In this document: positions 41,120-48,927 of the stretch, in pieces
Layout: every line of letters starts with the position of its first letter
Position numbering within the stretch: the stretch's first letter is position 1
Source of the DNA: Calditrichaceae bacterium
Lineage (GTDB): Bacteria > Calditrichota > Calditrichia > RBG-13-44-9 > J075
Assembly (NCBI GenBank): GCA_013360445.1
Contig: JABWBP010000002.1
Location: forward strand, 122,805 to 186,804
Length of the DNA stretch: 64,000 nt
Reading direction: 5' to 3'
Notes under the pieces: model-generated
Database searches by the model: none
Told to the model about the DNA's origin: nothing
What the model saw: only the letters and a program-made list of their open reading frames with translations
Position numbers and translations under genes: made by a program

Positions 41120-42857
41120 AGTTATTTGCCCGCCGTTTCCGGGCGAAGGCCAGCACTTCCTCCGCGGGGCGGGTGTTCAGCACGTTCTCTTTGGCCAGCC
41201 AGCCTTTGCGGGCCGCGCCGAGACCGTATTCCATGTCCCCAAACCCGGAAACGCGGTGGGCGTCGGGATTGATAGATAACATGACTCCCTTTTCCAGCGC
41301 GTATTTGCAGAAACGCCAATCTAAGTCTAAGCGGCGGGGATTGGCGTTGATTTCGATGCAAACTCCCAATTCCGCCGCCGCGTCGATCACCGCGCGGTGG
41401 TTCAGGGGATACCCTTCCCGTTCCAATAGCAGCCGCCCGGTGAGGTGCCCTAAGATGGTCACGTAAGGGTTGCGGATGGCTTTGAGAATCCGCTCCGTCG
41501 CCTCGCTTTCCGCCATATTCAGCTTGCTGTGCACGCTGGCGATGACCAGATCGAAACTCGCCAGCACTTCGTCGGAAAAATCTAACCTCCCGTCAGCCAA
41601 AATATCGCACTCGATGCTCTTGAGAATGCGGAAACCTTGCAGTTCCGCATTCAGCCGGTCAATCTCTTCCTGCTGTTGGCGCACCCGTTCTTCGCTCAGC
41701 CCCCCCGCGTAGGCTGCGGCTTTGGAGTGGTCGGAAATCGCTAAATATTCGTAGCCTAATTTCCGGCAGGCGCGCGCCATCTCCTCCAGGGTGTTCACCC
41801 CGTCGCTCCAATCCGTGTGCACGTGGATGATCCCGCGAATATCTTGCGCTTCGATCAGTTTGGGGAGGCGGTTTTCTTGCGCTGCTTCGATCTCCCCATA
41901 ATCTTCCCGCAGCTCCGGGGGTATATAGGCCATGCCTAAATTGCGGAAAACATCCGCTTCATCTTTGCAGGGAATGTTTTCTTCCCCGCGGAACAACCCG
42001 TACTCGCTCACCTTCAGCCCTAACTTGATGGCGTGCTGGCGCAGCGCCACGTTGTGCTCTTTGGAGCCGGTGAGATGGTGCAGGGTGTAGGGAAATTCTG
42101 CCTCGGAGACGATGCGCAGGTCCGCGTTCATCCCGTTGTTCAGGGTCACGGTGGATTTGGTTTCCCCTTTGGCGATCACGGAGGCAACCGCCGGCAGGGT
42201 GGTAAAGAAGTCCATAATCGCCGCCCGCCCCGCTTCCGCCGCGCTGGCCGCCAGGTCGATGTCTTTGACGATCTCTTTCCGGCGGCGCAGGCTGCCGGCG
42301 ATCTCGCAGCGGATCACCCCGGGAAATTTCTCCAGCGCCCGGTGCAGCGCCTGCGCCTGCTCTTGCGCCTCCGAAACCAGGTACTGCCCGCGGTATTTCT
42401 TCAGCATCTCCAGGCCCTGGAGGATTTTCTCCTGGCTTTTCGCGCCGAAGCCCTTCAGGCCGGAGATTTTATCCGCCTTGCCGGCCGCCTCCAGCGCCTC
42501 CACGGTGTCGATGCCCAATTCATCCCACACCGCTTTGATCTTTTTGGGGCCCATCCCGGGGATCTTCGCCATCTCCAACAGCCCCGCGGGCAGGGAATCT
42601 TTCAATTTCCGGTATTCCGGCAGCTCCTCCCCGCTTAGCAGGGTCTGGATCTTTTTCGCCATCGCCTCGCCGATGCCCTTGACCTCCCGGATTTCCCCGC
42701 TCGCAACCAGTTCTTCCAGGCCGGCGGTTAGCCCTTCTAAGGCGCGGGCGGCGTTTTCGTGGGCGCGCACTTTGAAGATATTCTCTCCCTGGATCTCCAG
42801 GATCAGGGCCATTTCCCGCAATATCTGCGCAATCTGTTTTTTATCCATAGGGTTCAT
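41118..42857 (-). CDS. polX: DNA polymerase/3'-5' exonuclease PolX
   Basis: A 579-residue X-family polymerase with C-terminal PHP domain, the usual bacterial PolX length. The helix-hairpin-helix parts (VKGIGEAMAKKIQTLL, KIPGMGPKKIKAVWDELG), the nucleotidyl-transfer site (GSLRRRKEIVKDIDLA, and the third Asp in NGMNADLRIV) and the PHP metal ligands (HVHTDWSDG, SIECDILADG, NPDAH) are all present. It fills short gaps in base-excision repair and has exonuclease activity from PHP. Start at 42857 with AGGA nearby. It appears transcribed alone and is convergent with the metacaspase operon. Confidence 0.95.
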   Translation of the reverse strand: MNPMDKKQIAQILREMALILEIQGENIFKVRAHENAARALEGLTAGLEELVASGEIREVKGIGEAMAKKIQTLLSGEELPEYRKLKDSLPAGLLEMAKIPGMGPKKIKAVWDELGIDTVEALEAAGKADKISGLKGFGAKSQEKILQGLEMLKKYRGQYLVSEAQEQAQALHRALEKFPGVIRCEIAGSLRRRKEIVKDIDLAASAAEAGRAAIMDFFTTLPAVASVIAKGETKSTVTLNNGMNADLRIVSEAEFPYTLHHLTGSKEHNVALRQHAIKLGLKVSEYGLFRGEENIPCKDEADVFRNLGMAYIPPELREDYGEIEAAQENRLPKLIEAQDIRGIIHVHTDWSDGVNTLEEMARACRKLGYEYLAISDHSKAAAYAGGLSEERVRQQQEEIDRLNAELQGFRILKSIECDILADGRLDFSDEVLASFDLVIASVHSKLNMAESEATERILKAIRNPYVTILGHLTGRLLLEREGYPLNHRAVIDAAAELGVCIEINANPRRLDLDWRFCKYALEKGVMLSINPDAHRVSGFGDMEYGLGAARKGWLAKENVLNTRPAEEVLAFARKRRANN

Positions 42858-43145
42858 TTTTCCTGAAATTTGATTTCACCGGCGCCGCAACACCCGTTTG
42901 GTTTCCGTGGGGCGAACCCAAAATAACCACGATTCTCCGGTAAAACAACCGCTTTGCAGCAGGCAAGCAGGCAGCCGCGGCGCGCGGAATTGGCTATGAG
43001 AGCGGCCAAGGGTCGATCATATCTGGAAAGAGAGTGACTTCATCCGATTTGGCGTTTACATTGCTTTTGCTCCCCGGCGGGAATAAAAAAGCCCCGATCC
43101 CCTGCCGGCATCAGCGATGAAGTGAAGAAACAAACCGGCTTTGAA

Positions 43146-43928
43146 ATGAAAACAAAAATTGCCCGTTTCCGCTTCTATGAAGAACTGAACGATTTCCTTC
43201 CCCCGGAAAAGCGCAAAATTGCGTTTGATTACCTCTTCAAAGGCCGGCCGGGGGTTAAAGACGCCATCGAAGCGTTAGGCGTTCCCCACCCGGAAGTGGA
43301 TATGATTTTGGTGAACGGCCGCCCGGTGGATTTTAGCTACCTCTTGCAGGATGGCGACCGGGTGGCGGTGTACCCGGTTTTTGAAGCGCTGGATATTTCC
43401 GGGGTTACCCGCCTGCGGGAAAAACCCCTGCGCAATCCCCGTTTTATTCTCGACGTTCACCTCGGGAAGCTGGCCCGGCGGCTGCGTTTGTTGGGATTCG
43501 ATGCCCGCTACGCCAATCACTACTCGGACCGGGAGATCATCGAGATTGCCGCGGCGGAGCAGCGGATCATTTTAACCCGCGACCGCGGTTTGCTGAAAAA
43601 CAAGCAGGTTCGCCGGGGATACTGGCTGCGCTCCCAACAACCCCGGGAACAATTGGAGGAGGTGCTGGCCCGCTTCGATCTTGCCTCCCTGGCGCAGCCT
43701 TTTACCCGCTGCCTGGAATGCAACTCCGAAATTACCGCGGTGGAGAAGGAAGCGATCGCCGGGCAGCTATTGCCCGACACCCGGAAATTTTACCGGCAAT
43801 TCTACCAATGCCGGGGCTGCGGAAAGATTTACTGGCAAGGCTCCCACTACCGGAAGATGCTCGCTTTTGCCGGGGAGGTGGTCGAGGTGGCTAAGGTAAA
43901 AGGAAAAAGGAAAAAGGTTAAAGGATGA
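43146..43928 (+). CDS. Mut7-C RNase-domain protein with N-terminal ubiquitin-like (Mut7-C ub) domain
   Basis: A 260-residue protein. Residues 1-85 form a ubiquitin/MoaD-like fold (FRFYEELNDFLPPEKRKIAF, VNGRPVDFSYLLQDGDRVAV). Residues 95-245 are Mut7-C, a PIN-like RNase domain with FILDVHLGKLARRLRLLGFD, IILTRDRGLL and a zinc ribbon (CLECNSE and CRGCGK). The start could also be the GTG at 43122; neither has a good ribosome-binding site. The last eleven residues are Lys/Gly-rich and come from a GGTAAAAGGAAAAAGG repeat running over the stop codon, so the tail is repeat-derived. The probable role is in RNA processing; the specific target is unknown. The 288 bases before it hold nothing I can identify. 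Confidence 0.88.
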   Translation: MKTKIARFRFYEELNDFLPPEKRKIAFDYLFKGRPGVKDAIEALGVPHPEVDMILVNGRPVDFSYLLQDGDRVAVYPVFEALDISGVTRLREKPLRNPRFILDVHLGKLARRLRLLGFDARYANHYSDREIIEIAAAEQRIILTRDRGLLKNKQVRRGYWLRSQQPREQLEEVLARFDLASLAQPFTRCLECNSEITAVEKEAIAGQLLPDTRKFYRQFYQCRGCGKIYWQGSHYRKMLAFAGEVVEVAKVKGKRKKVKG

Positions 43929-43937
43929 AGGATAAAG
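43891..43937. repeat. Purine-rich GGTAAAAGG/AAGGATAAAG repeat covering the Mut7-C stop codon
   Basis: Degenerate units GTAAAAGG, AAAAAGG, TTAAAGG, ATGAAGG and ATAAAG in tandem. The inverted version (CCTTTATCC units) occurs at 55645. It encodes the last residues of the Mut7-C protein. Confidence 0.6.
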
Positions 43938-44245
43938 CGAGGCGTTCTGGCGAGATTTGAATTCCGTGCGAATGAAGCGCTTCCCTGCTGAGGTGATTTG
44001 CTTTTGAGGCTGGGGTTCAGGTTAACCCGGCCATTTGCGATACTTTCTTACCGTCTAATCCCCCCTCTGAAAATTTGTCAGCCGAAGCCGCCAATTTTTA
44101 CCGCTCCTCAGAAATGCTTGCCGCATCCCTGCCAGCCCCTGTCCGAGGAGGTGAAAAAGTTTCCGAATACGCTTGAGGAGTCTGGTTGCGCTTGAATTGG
44201 TCTTAATTTCAAAAATTACAAATTCTTAAAATTTTGAACATGTGT

Positions 44246-44261
44246 TTGGCACAGACATTGT
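44246..44261 (+). promoter_or_regulatory. Sigma-54-type promoter upstream of the first hsp20 gene
   Basis: TTGGCACAGACATTGT matches the -24/-12 consensus (TGGCAC, five bases, TTGC/T) with exact spacing. Transcription would start near 44273, about 65 bases before the ATG. The rest of the 410-base gap from 43929 contains no gene I can support. Confidence 0.6.
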
Positions 44262-44338
44262 TTATAAATAGCGTCGAAAGGAAAAATGAGATAATTAAAC
44301 GAAGCGTAAAAATAAAACAAACTCAGGAGGTAGTAATC

Positions 44339-44797
44339 ATGGCATTCATTCGTTTGTATCCGGCAACTGATGTGAACAGTGTCGCTGCGGAGATCGACCG
44401 CGCGTTCAACCGTTTCTTCGGCGTCGCAGGAAACGGTAAATCCGAAGCCGAAACCGAAATCGCGGCCTGGCGTCCCCGGGTGGACATTCGCGAAAGCAAA
44501 GATGATTTCGTGCTCACCGTTGAGCTCCCCGGGATCAGCAAGGAGGACATCCACATCCATTATGAAGATGATACCCTTCGGGTGGAAGGCGAGCGCAAGC
44601 GGGAAGTTCCCGGCGACGGCGCGGAATACCTGCGCGGCGAGCGCGTTTACGGCAAGTTCTCCCGGGAGTTCAAGGTAAATACCCCGGTGCAGAGCGACAA
44701 GATCGAAGCCGAGTTCAAAAACGGGCTGTTGAGCATTCGCCTGCCCAAAGCGGAAGAAGCGAAGCCGAAGCAGATCAAGATCAACGCCGGCAAGTAA
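44339..44797 (+). CDS. Hsp20/alpha-crystallin family small heat-shock protein (first copy)
   Basis: A 152-residue small chaperone. The alpha-crystallin domain (about 42-140) has VDIRESKDDFVLTVELPGIS, the hallmark FKNGLLSIRLPK and the C-terminal IKI motif (KQIKINAGK) used for oligomer assembly. Start set by CAGGAGG 8 bases upstream. It binds unfolding proteins in the cytoplasm without ATP. A second hsp20 lies downstream, separated by a palindromic repeat. The -24/-12 promoter suggests control by an enhancer-binding activator and not only sigma-32/HrcA. Confidence 0.95.
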   Translation: MAFIRLYPATDVNSVAAEIDRAFNRFFGVAGNGKSEAETEIAAWRPRVDIRESKDDFVLTVELPGISKEDIHIHYEDDTLRVEGERKREVPGDGAEYLRGERVYGKFSREFKVNTPVQSDKIEAEFKNGLLSIRLPKAEEAKPKQIKINAGK

Positions 44798-44817
44798 ACC
44801 GGATAAAAAGGTTCAAA

Positions 44818-44926
44818 ACCACTAATTGTACGAATTTCACTAATTCTATCCCGGTTAGTAACAAAATATTCCATAAAGAATGGGGACGAGTGAAAAATAA
44901 TTCGTGGAATTAGTGAAATTCGTGGT
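44818..44926. repeat. ACTAATTTCACGAATT-type palindromic repeat between the two hsp20 genes
   Basis: ACCACTAATTGTACGAATTT faces AATTAGTGAAATTCGTGGT around an 50-base middle. It would form a long stem in an hsp20-hsp20 transcript and may tune expression of the second gene. Confidence 0.75.
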
Positions 44927-44962
44927 AGAATAAAAAAACATAAAGATAAGGAGGAATGAGCT

Positions 44963-45412
44963 ATGAAACTCGTTCGTTGGAGCCCGGCAAGGGACTTATT
45001 GAATATTCAGGATGAAATGAACCGGGTGATGGACCGGTTCTTCTCCCCGGAACTGTTCGAGGGCAGCGATTTCAGCACTTCCCGCTGGCTGCCAAACATG
45101 GACGTGCAGGAAGATAAGGATCGCTTCACCATCAGCATGGAGTTACCGGGGTTGAGCAAGGCTGACGTCATCCTGACCGTGCGCGAAGGTGTCCTGACCA
45201 TCGAAGGGGAACGGAAACAGGAAGACGAAAAAGAAGGCGTCAACTACCACCGGGTAGAGCGGCGCTACGGCAAATTCCTGCGCTCCTTCCAATTGCCGGT
45301 ACGGGTTCAGGAGGACAAGATCGAGGCGGTTTTCAAAGAGGGCGTCCTGACCGTGCAGATTCCCAAGGCGGAAGAAGTAAAGCCGAAACAAATTGCCGTG
45401 AAAATTGCCTGA
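44963..45412 (+). CDS. Hsp20/alpha-crystallin family small heat-shock protein (second copy)
   Basis: A 149-residue paralogue of the preceding Hsp20. It has the alpha-crystallin domain (MDVQEDKDRFTISMELPGLS), the hallmark FKEGVLTVQIPK and a C-terminal QIAVKIA. The strong ribosome-binding site AAGGAGGAATGAGCT precedes the ATG. Sequence differences outside the domain (N-terminus MKLVRWSPARDLLNIQDEMN) suggest the two copies form different or mixed oligomers. A clear intrinsic terminator follows. Confidence 0.95.
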   Translation: MKLVRWSPARDLLNIQDEMNRVMDRFFSPELFEGSDFSTSRWLPNMDVQEDKDRFTISMELPGLSKADVILTVREGVLTIEGERKQEDEKEGVNYHRVERRYGKFLRSFQLPVRVQEDKIEAVFKEGVLTVQIPKAEEVKPKQIAVKIA

Positions 45413-45435
45413 GGAATCATAGCCTCACCGAAAAG

Positions 45436-45470
45436 AAAGAGGCGGGCCGGATGGCTCGCCTCTTTTGTTT
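45436..45470 (+). terminator. Intrinsic terminator after the hsp20 pair
   Basis: AAGAGGCGGGCC, loop GGAT, GGCTCGCCTCTT with one mismatch, then TTTGTTTTT. Confidence 0.88.
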
Positions 45471-45575
45471 TTGGGATTTGAAGAGGTATTTGGATGGGTA
45501 AACCGGCAGATTAACGCTACATCAACCGCATTAACTTTGTAGCCACGCAAGCAAGCGTTTTATCGGATTTCCCGT

Positions 45576-45914
45576 TTACGCCCTCACGGATTTACGATGC
45601 CGTTTTGTCCTATAAGCCTCAAATATCCTTTTTCTTTCATCTTCGCTCAATATTCCGGTAAACGGGCTTGAAGATCGAAGTCTCGTTGATTCTTCGGAAT
45701 CGCTCTCCAGTATCAACAAAATTTCTTCTTTTGTGCTGGTATTCAGAATATGTTCCCACTCCATAAGCGCCGGGGTAAGCCCGCCTCTCAGTTTCCTCCA
45801 TTTGATGATGTTACTTATGGGAATACTCCAGAGGTCAGGATAACTTCTGAGCTTTTTTGCAATTTCCCGGTGAAGCGCCACGGATCTTTTATCAGAACGT
45901 TTTTGCATATTCAT
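45576..45914 (-). CDS. Hypothetical protein, second gene of a putative toxin-antitoxin pair
   Basis: A 112-residue protein (KKLRSYPDLWSIPISNIIKW, RRGGL-like segment KLRGGLTPALMEWEHILN, C-terminal FTGILSEDERKRIFEAYRTK). Its ATG overlaps the stop of the nucleotidyltransferase-like gene by four bases (ATGA), so the two are translated together. The C-terminal FxGxLSxxERxxIxEAY pattern is like the short conserved tail seen in several toxin partners, but I do not recognise the family. Most likely it is the partner of the neighbouring nucleotidyltransferase-like protein. Confidence 0.6.
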   Translation of the reverse strand: MNMQKRSDKRSVALHREIAKKLRSYPDLWSIPISNIIKWRKLRGGLTPALMEWEHILNTSTKEEILLILESDSEESTRLRSSSPFTGILSEDERKRIFEAYRTKRHRKSVRA

Positions 45915-46492
45915 TGTGCAAAGCCCTTGTTTATATAATCTTTAATCATGTCTCTATACTTATCCGTCATCGATGTCTTACTCAGTCTTTCTGCCAGGGT
46001 TTCTCGGGATAGTAACCCAATATCTAAGGCTGCCTTAAAAAAGTCAATATCTTTTTTGCGCCCAGCATATAGTTTGGATATGATCAGATCATGAATTTCC
46101 AGGCATAAACCTGATATGCCATTGGTGTTCTCATTACATATTTCCACAAGGCGATTTTCCCAACCTTCGGGTAGTCTCGAAGTCGTAAGATCCACGCCTT
46201 GCGCATAATATCCAAAAGTATCATGAAAAGAAGAAAGCTCACCAATTGCTCCTTCAACCATTTCTGTTTTGTCTGCCGAATCAGGAATCATCAGATCAGC
46301 TTCGACCGATCTTATCAGGGTTTCGCGATGTTGAATCATTAGCGAAATCTCGGAATTATCTATTTCCGGGAAAGGTTCTGAAAGATGAGGAAACTGCGCT
46401 AAGATGGCTTGACTGCCCAGTATAATTACTTTCTGGACTCCTGCAATCTCTCCCGCTGCTCTGATTATATGTTCTAAGTCCTTCCTGTTCAT
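45911..46492 (-). CDS. Nucleotidyltransferase-like (DUF6036/AbiEii-type) protein of a putative toxin-antitoxin pair
   Basis: About 193 residues from the ATG at 46492 (a TTG three codons earlier is possible). The N-terminus has the nucleotidyltransferase opening VQKVIILGSQAILAQFP followed by acidic residues (FPEIDNSEISLMI, SVEADLMIPD). The C-terminal half (HDLIISKLYAGRKKDIDFFK) is the pattern of DUF6036 and AbiEii-like proteins (KLxxGRxKDxxF). Such proteins pair with small partners as toxin-antitoxin or abortive-infection modules. The coupled gene downstream fits this. The low-GC sequence differs from the surroundings, suggesting recent transfer. Which of the two is the toxin is not proven. 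Confidence 0.7.
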   Translation of the reverse strand: MNRKDLEHIIRAAGEIAGVQKVIILGSQAILAQFPHLSEPFPEIDNSEISLMIQHRETLIRSVEADLMIPDSADKTEMVEGAIGELSSFHDTFGYYAQGVDLTTSRLPEGWENRLVEICNENTNGISGLCLEIHDLIISKLYAGRKKDIDFFKAALDIGLLSRETLAERLSKTSMTDKYRDMIKDYINKGFAQ

Positions 46493-46652
46493 GTCACTCA
46501 ATTTTTATAATTTCATCGCTTTCAGAGATCAGATGATTACTTTTTTCAATGATTTTTTGTAAGACGCGTACGCCGTGATAGCATTACCCTCCAAATCAGG
46601 TTTAGAATAATTTAGTCTTCGCTCCACCAGGATTCAAGGAGTAAAAAACGGG

Positions 46653-47672
46653 TTATGTGCGAGAAGCGGCCTCATCCCCCCGCTCTCCCATCGCCAGGAT
46701 AATCCCCATCAGAATGAACCCCGCCCCGGCGTAAAACCAGCCGTAGGGCGTTTCCCCGAAAAAGAAATACGCCATGACCGAGGCCAGCACCGGCTCCCCC
46801 AACACCGCTAAGCTGACCTTATAAGCTTCGATGCGCCGCGCCGCCCAGTTGAGCAGGGAGTGCCCCACCCCGGTGGGAATCAGCGCTAACAGGAGCATGA
46901 AAATATGCACCCGGGGCGGGTAGTCCAGCAAGGGATGCCCGGCCATCAGGCTGAACAGCAGCAAAATCAGCGCCGCCGCGCCGTACACCAGGGCGAGATA
47001 AAACCCCAGGTCGATGCGGCTGCGCAAATGTCGGGCGATGAAGAGGTAGAGGGTTAAGAACAGGGCGCTGGCGACCGCCAAAAGGTCGCCGTAGAGCTGC
47101 CCTTCTAAAAATTGCCCGGAGAAAAAATACTCCCGCAAGGATTGCCCCGCGGCAATCGCCACGTCCTGCCCCCCGATAATGACAATGCCCGCCAGGGTGA
47201 ACAGCACCGCGGCCACGGCGCGCCAGCCGGCTTTTTCTTTCAACAAAAGCGGGGAGAGCAGCACTGCAAACACCGGGTGGGTGGATTCTAAAGTGAGGGA
47301 GTGGGCGATGGTGGTCAGTTTCAGGGAAGCGATCCAGGCGGCGAAGTGCAGCGCCAGCAGCAGCCCGGCGGCGAGGATCAACCCCCGCTCCCGGCCGGAC
47401 AGCCCCGCCAGGGCGCGCCGGGCGCCGCGCTGCCGCAAGCTCCACACTGCAAAGAGCAGCGAAGACCAGAACATGCGGTAAAACGCAATGATCAGCGCCG
47501 GCGCGTCTCCGCACCAGCGGATGAAAATCGAAGCCCAGGAAACCGCCAGCACCGCGATGAACAGGCCCAGGTAGGTTTCCGGATTGGGGATTCCCCGAAG
47601 GGGCGAGTCGGAATGTGAATTGCGGATTGGGTTTCTCCCTTTCGTTGTATTGAGCTTTTTTGTCTCTCGCAA
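46653..47672 (-). CDS. EamA/DMT-family transporter
   Basis: A 339-residue membrane protein with about ten helices and two EamA repeats. The segments SWASIFIRWCGDAPALIIAF and FYRMFWSSLLFAVWSL in the first repeat, and ALIPTGVGHSLLNWAARRI with ASVMAYFFFGETPYGWFY in the second, are typical of RhaT/YdcZ-like drug/metabolite exporters. The first 30 residues are hydrophilic and poorly conserved, so the start may be internal. Substrate unknown. It is a single gene, 151 bases after the toxin-antitoxin-like pair. Confidence 0.85.
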   Translation of the reverse strand: MRETKKLNTTKGRNPIRNSHSDSPLRGIPNPETYLGLFIAVLAVSWASIFIRWCGDAPALIIAFYRMFWSSLLFAVWSLRQRGARRALAGLSGRERGLILAAGLLLALHFAAWIASLKLTTIAHSLTLESTHPVFAVLLSPLLLKEKAGWRAVAAVLFTLAGIVIIGGQDVAIAAGQSLREYFFSGQFLEGQLYGDLLAVASALFLTLYLFIARHLRSRIDLGFYLALVYGAAALILLLFSLMAGHPLLDYPPRVHIFMLLLALIPTGVGHSLLNWAARRIEAYKVSLAVLGEPVLASVMAYFFFGETPYGWFYAGAGFILMGIILAMGERGDEAASRT

Positions 47673-47821
47673 AGACGCTAAGGCCGCAAAGTATCTATAG
47701 AACGGAGCATTTCTTTACGGGCTTTCTCCAAAGGAGCCGCTTCGCGGGCGGCTTTGCGAGAACAATGAGTTTTTGACTTTTTCCAGCATAAAAAACCTCA
47801 ATTTATGCCCGCGTGCAGTAT

Positions 47822-48000
47822 AGATCGTAGAGATCGTACACCAGGACCGAAGCCCTCCCTTCGGGGTTGGTCGATCTGGCGGTCGGCGGCGGCGATTTGG
47901 CGCTGGAGCTGGGTTTTCTCCTGCGGGAGGGCGGCGGATTGCAGGCGTTGGTGTAAATCCAGCAGGGTTTCTATCAATTACACCATTCGATTGTGGCGGG
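47822..48000 (-). pseudogene. Degenerate fragment of a type IIG restriction-modification enzyme C-terminus, copy A
   Basis: This stretch matches 48772-48950 nearly base for base over CTGGCGGTCGGCGGCGGCGA and GGTTTTCTCCTGCGGGAGGG. It is interrupted by an inserted small hairpin (GACCGAAGCCCTCCCTTCGG and following) and has no open frame. It is a direct repeat of copy B on the other side of the PIN module. The bases from 47673 to 47821 hold no gene. Confidence 0.65.
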
Positions 48001-48019
48001 CTTTGGGAGAAATAAAGAA

Positions 48020-48220
48020 TTATTCTTTAAAAATTATATTGAAGAAAGTATCTTTATCGAGTCCCGATTGCCACAATCGGTGCCGTTTAACGGATTCCAT
48101 TCTCTTCTTTTCCGATATAGCAAGAAACCGGCTGGTTTCCACGGGTCCCAAATTATTCATTAAAACTTCAATTGCTTTCTCAAATAAAACTTTCTCTTCA
48201 ATAAATTCGCTGGTCTTCAT
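48020..48220 (-). CDS. Antitoxin-like small protein of the PIN module
   Basis: A 66-residue protein (KTSEFIEEKVLFEKAIEVLM, NNLGPVETSRFLAI). The LGPVETSRFL segment is typical of short proteins encoded next to PIN toxins. Its ATG overlaps the PIN stop by four bases (ATGA), which fixes the start at 48220. It is a likely antitoxin that binds and silences the nuclease; the order toxin-then-antitoxin is less common. No recognised DNA-binding fold is visible. Confidence 0.65.
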   Translation of the reverse strand: MKTSEFIEEKVLFEKAIEVLMNNLGPVETSRFLAISEKKRMESVKRHRLWQSGLDKDTFFNIIFKE

Positions 48221-48660
48221 TTTAAATCCTCGTTTATACAAAATTCAATTGGGTTCATTATTTGAAAAGTTGTTTTAAGTTTTCGAGCCTTTTTTAAAAA
48301 TCGATCATCACAAGTAATTAAACAATCTGAGGCTGCCTCTGCAAAAGCGAAATGGGCCGCATCGGCGACGCCAAATTTTAGAGAAACCAGTTGCTCGGCT
48401 CTTTCCCGTGTTTTGTTAAGATTCCAGCTAAATGTCTTACCATATTTTGCAAGTAGAGTTGTGAGTTGAGTCTTTTCTCTAACGTCAGTAATTGCCTCTA
48501 TTTCCTTAAAATGAACCGGAGATGTTACCATTTCATAGTGGCCGTTTAGAACATTCTGAAGGATCAAATATACTGCATCTGTTTCGAGGCGAATTCTCAT
48601 TAAGTTCTGATCATCAAAAGGGCGGCATAGAGTGCAAACATCCAGATACAGTTTATTCAT
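48217..48660 (-). CDS. PIN-domain toxin (VapC-like RNase)
   Basis: A 147-residue protein opening with MNKLYLDVCTLCRPFDD, the PIN first acidic motif. The last part has KFGVADAAHFAFAEAASDCL and ITCDDRFLKKARKL, holding the further conserved Asp residues. The start at 48660 has AAGGA 8 bases upstream. PIN toxins are Mg-dependent RNases that cut tRNA, rRNA or mRNA when freed from their antitoxin. The module is low in GC compared with neighbours and flanked by two direct copies of a restriction-enzyme fragment, so it looks acquired. Confidence 0.82.
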   Translation of the reverse strand: MNKLYLDVCTLCRPFDDQNLMRIRLETDAVYLILQNVLNGHYEMVTSPVHFKEIEAITDVREKTQLTTLLAKYGKTFSWNLNKTRERAEQLVSLKFGVADAAHFAFAEAASDCLITCDDRFLKKARKLKTTFQIMNPIEFCINEDLK

Positions 48661-48727
48661 AAGTTTTTTCCTTCGAGTCAAATTTAAGGCAATTATATTC
48701 GAAATCCAAAAACCGATTGTGTGGAAA

Positions 48728-48927
48728 TTATTTCACTGCCTCCTCCACAATGTGGATTTCCTCCGGGGTCAAATCGTAGAGTTCGTACACCAATTGGTCA
48801 ATCTGGCGGTCGGCGGCGGCGATTTGGCGCTGGAGCTGGGTTTTCTCCTGCGGGAGGGCGGCGGATTGGAGGCGTTTGTGCAAATTTAGCATGGTTTCTA
48901 CCAGTTGCGCCAGGCGGTCGTGGCGGG
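48728..48927 (-). pseudogene. Remnant of a type IIG restriction-modification enzyme C-terminus, copy B
   Basis: The frame reads LVETMLNLHKRLQSAALP, then QRQIAAADRQIDQLVYELYD and LTPEEIHIVEEAVK. This is the characteristic end of large Eco57I/type IIG-like restriction-methylases, where the recognition domain finishes with a coiled coil. Only the last 65 residues remain; the body of the enzyme is gone and the upstream side is joined directly to the decayed transposase. Confidence 0.7.

Noticed and set aside
43998..44195. Short frame before the hsp20 gene
   Set aside because: No ribosome-binding site or recognisable domain, and codon use is unlike coding sequence.
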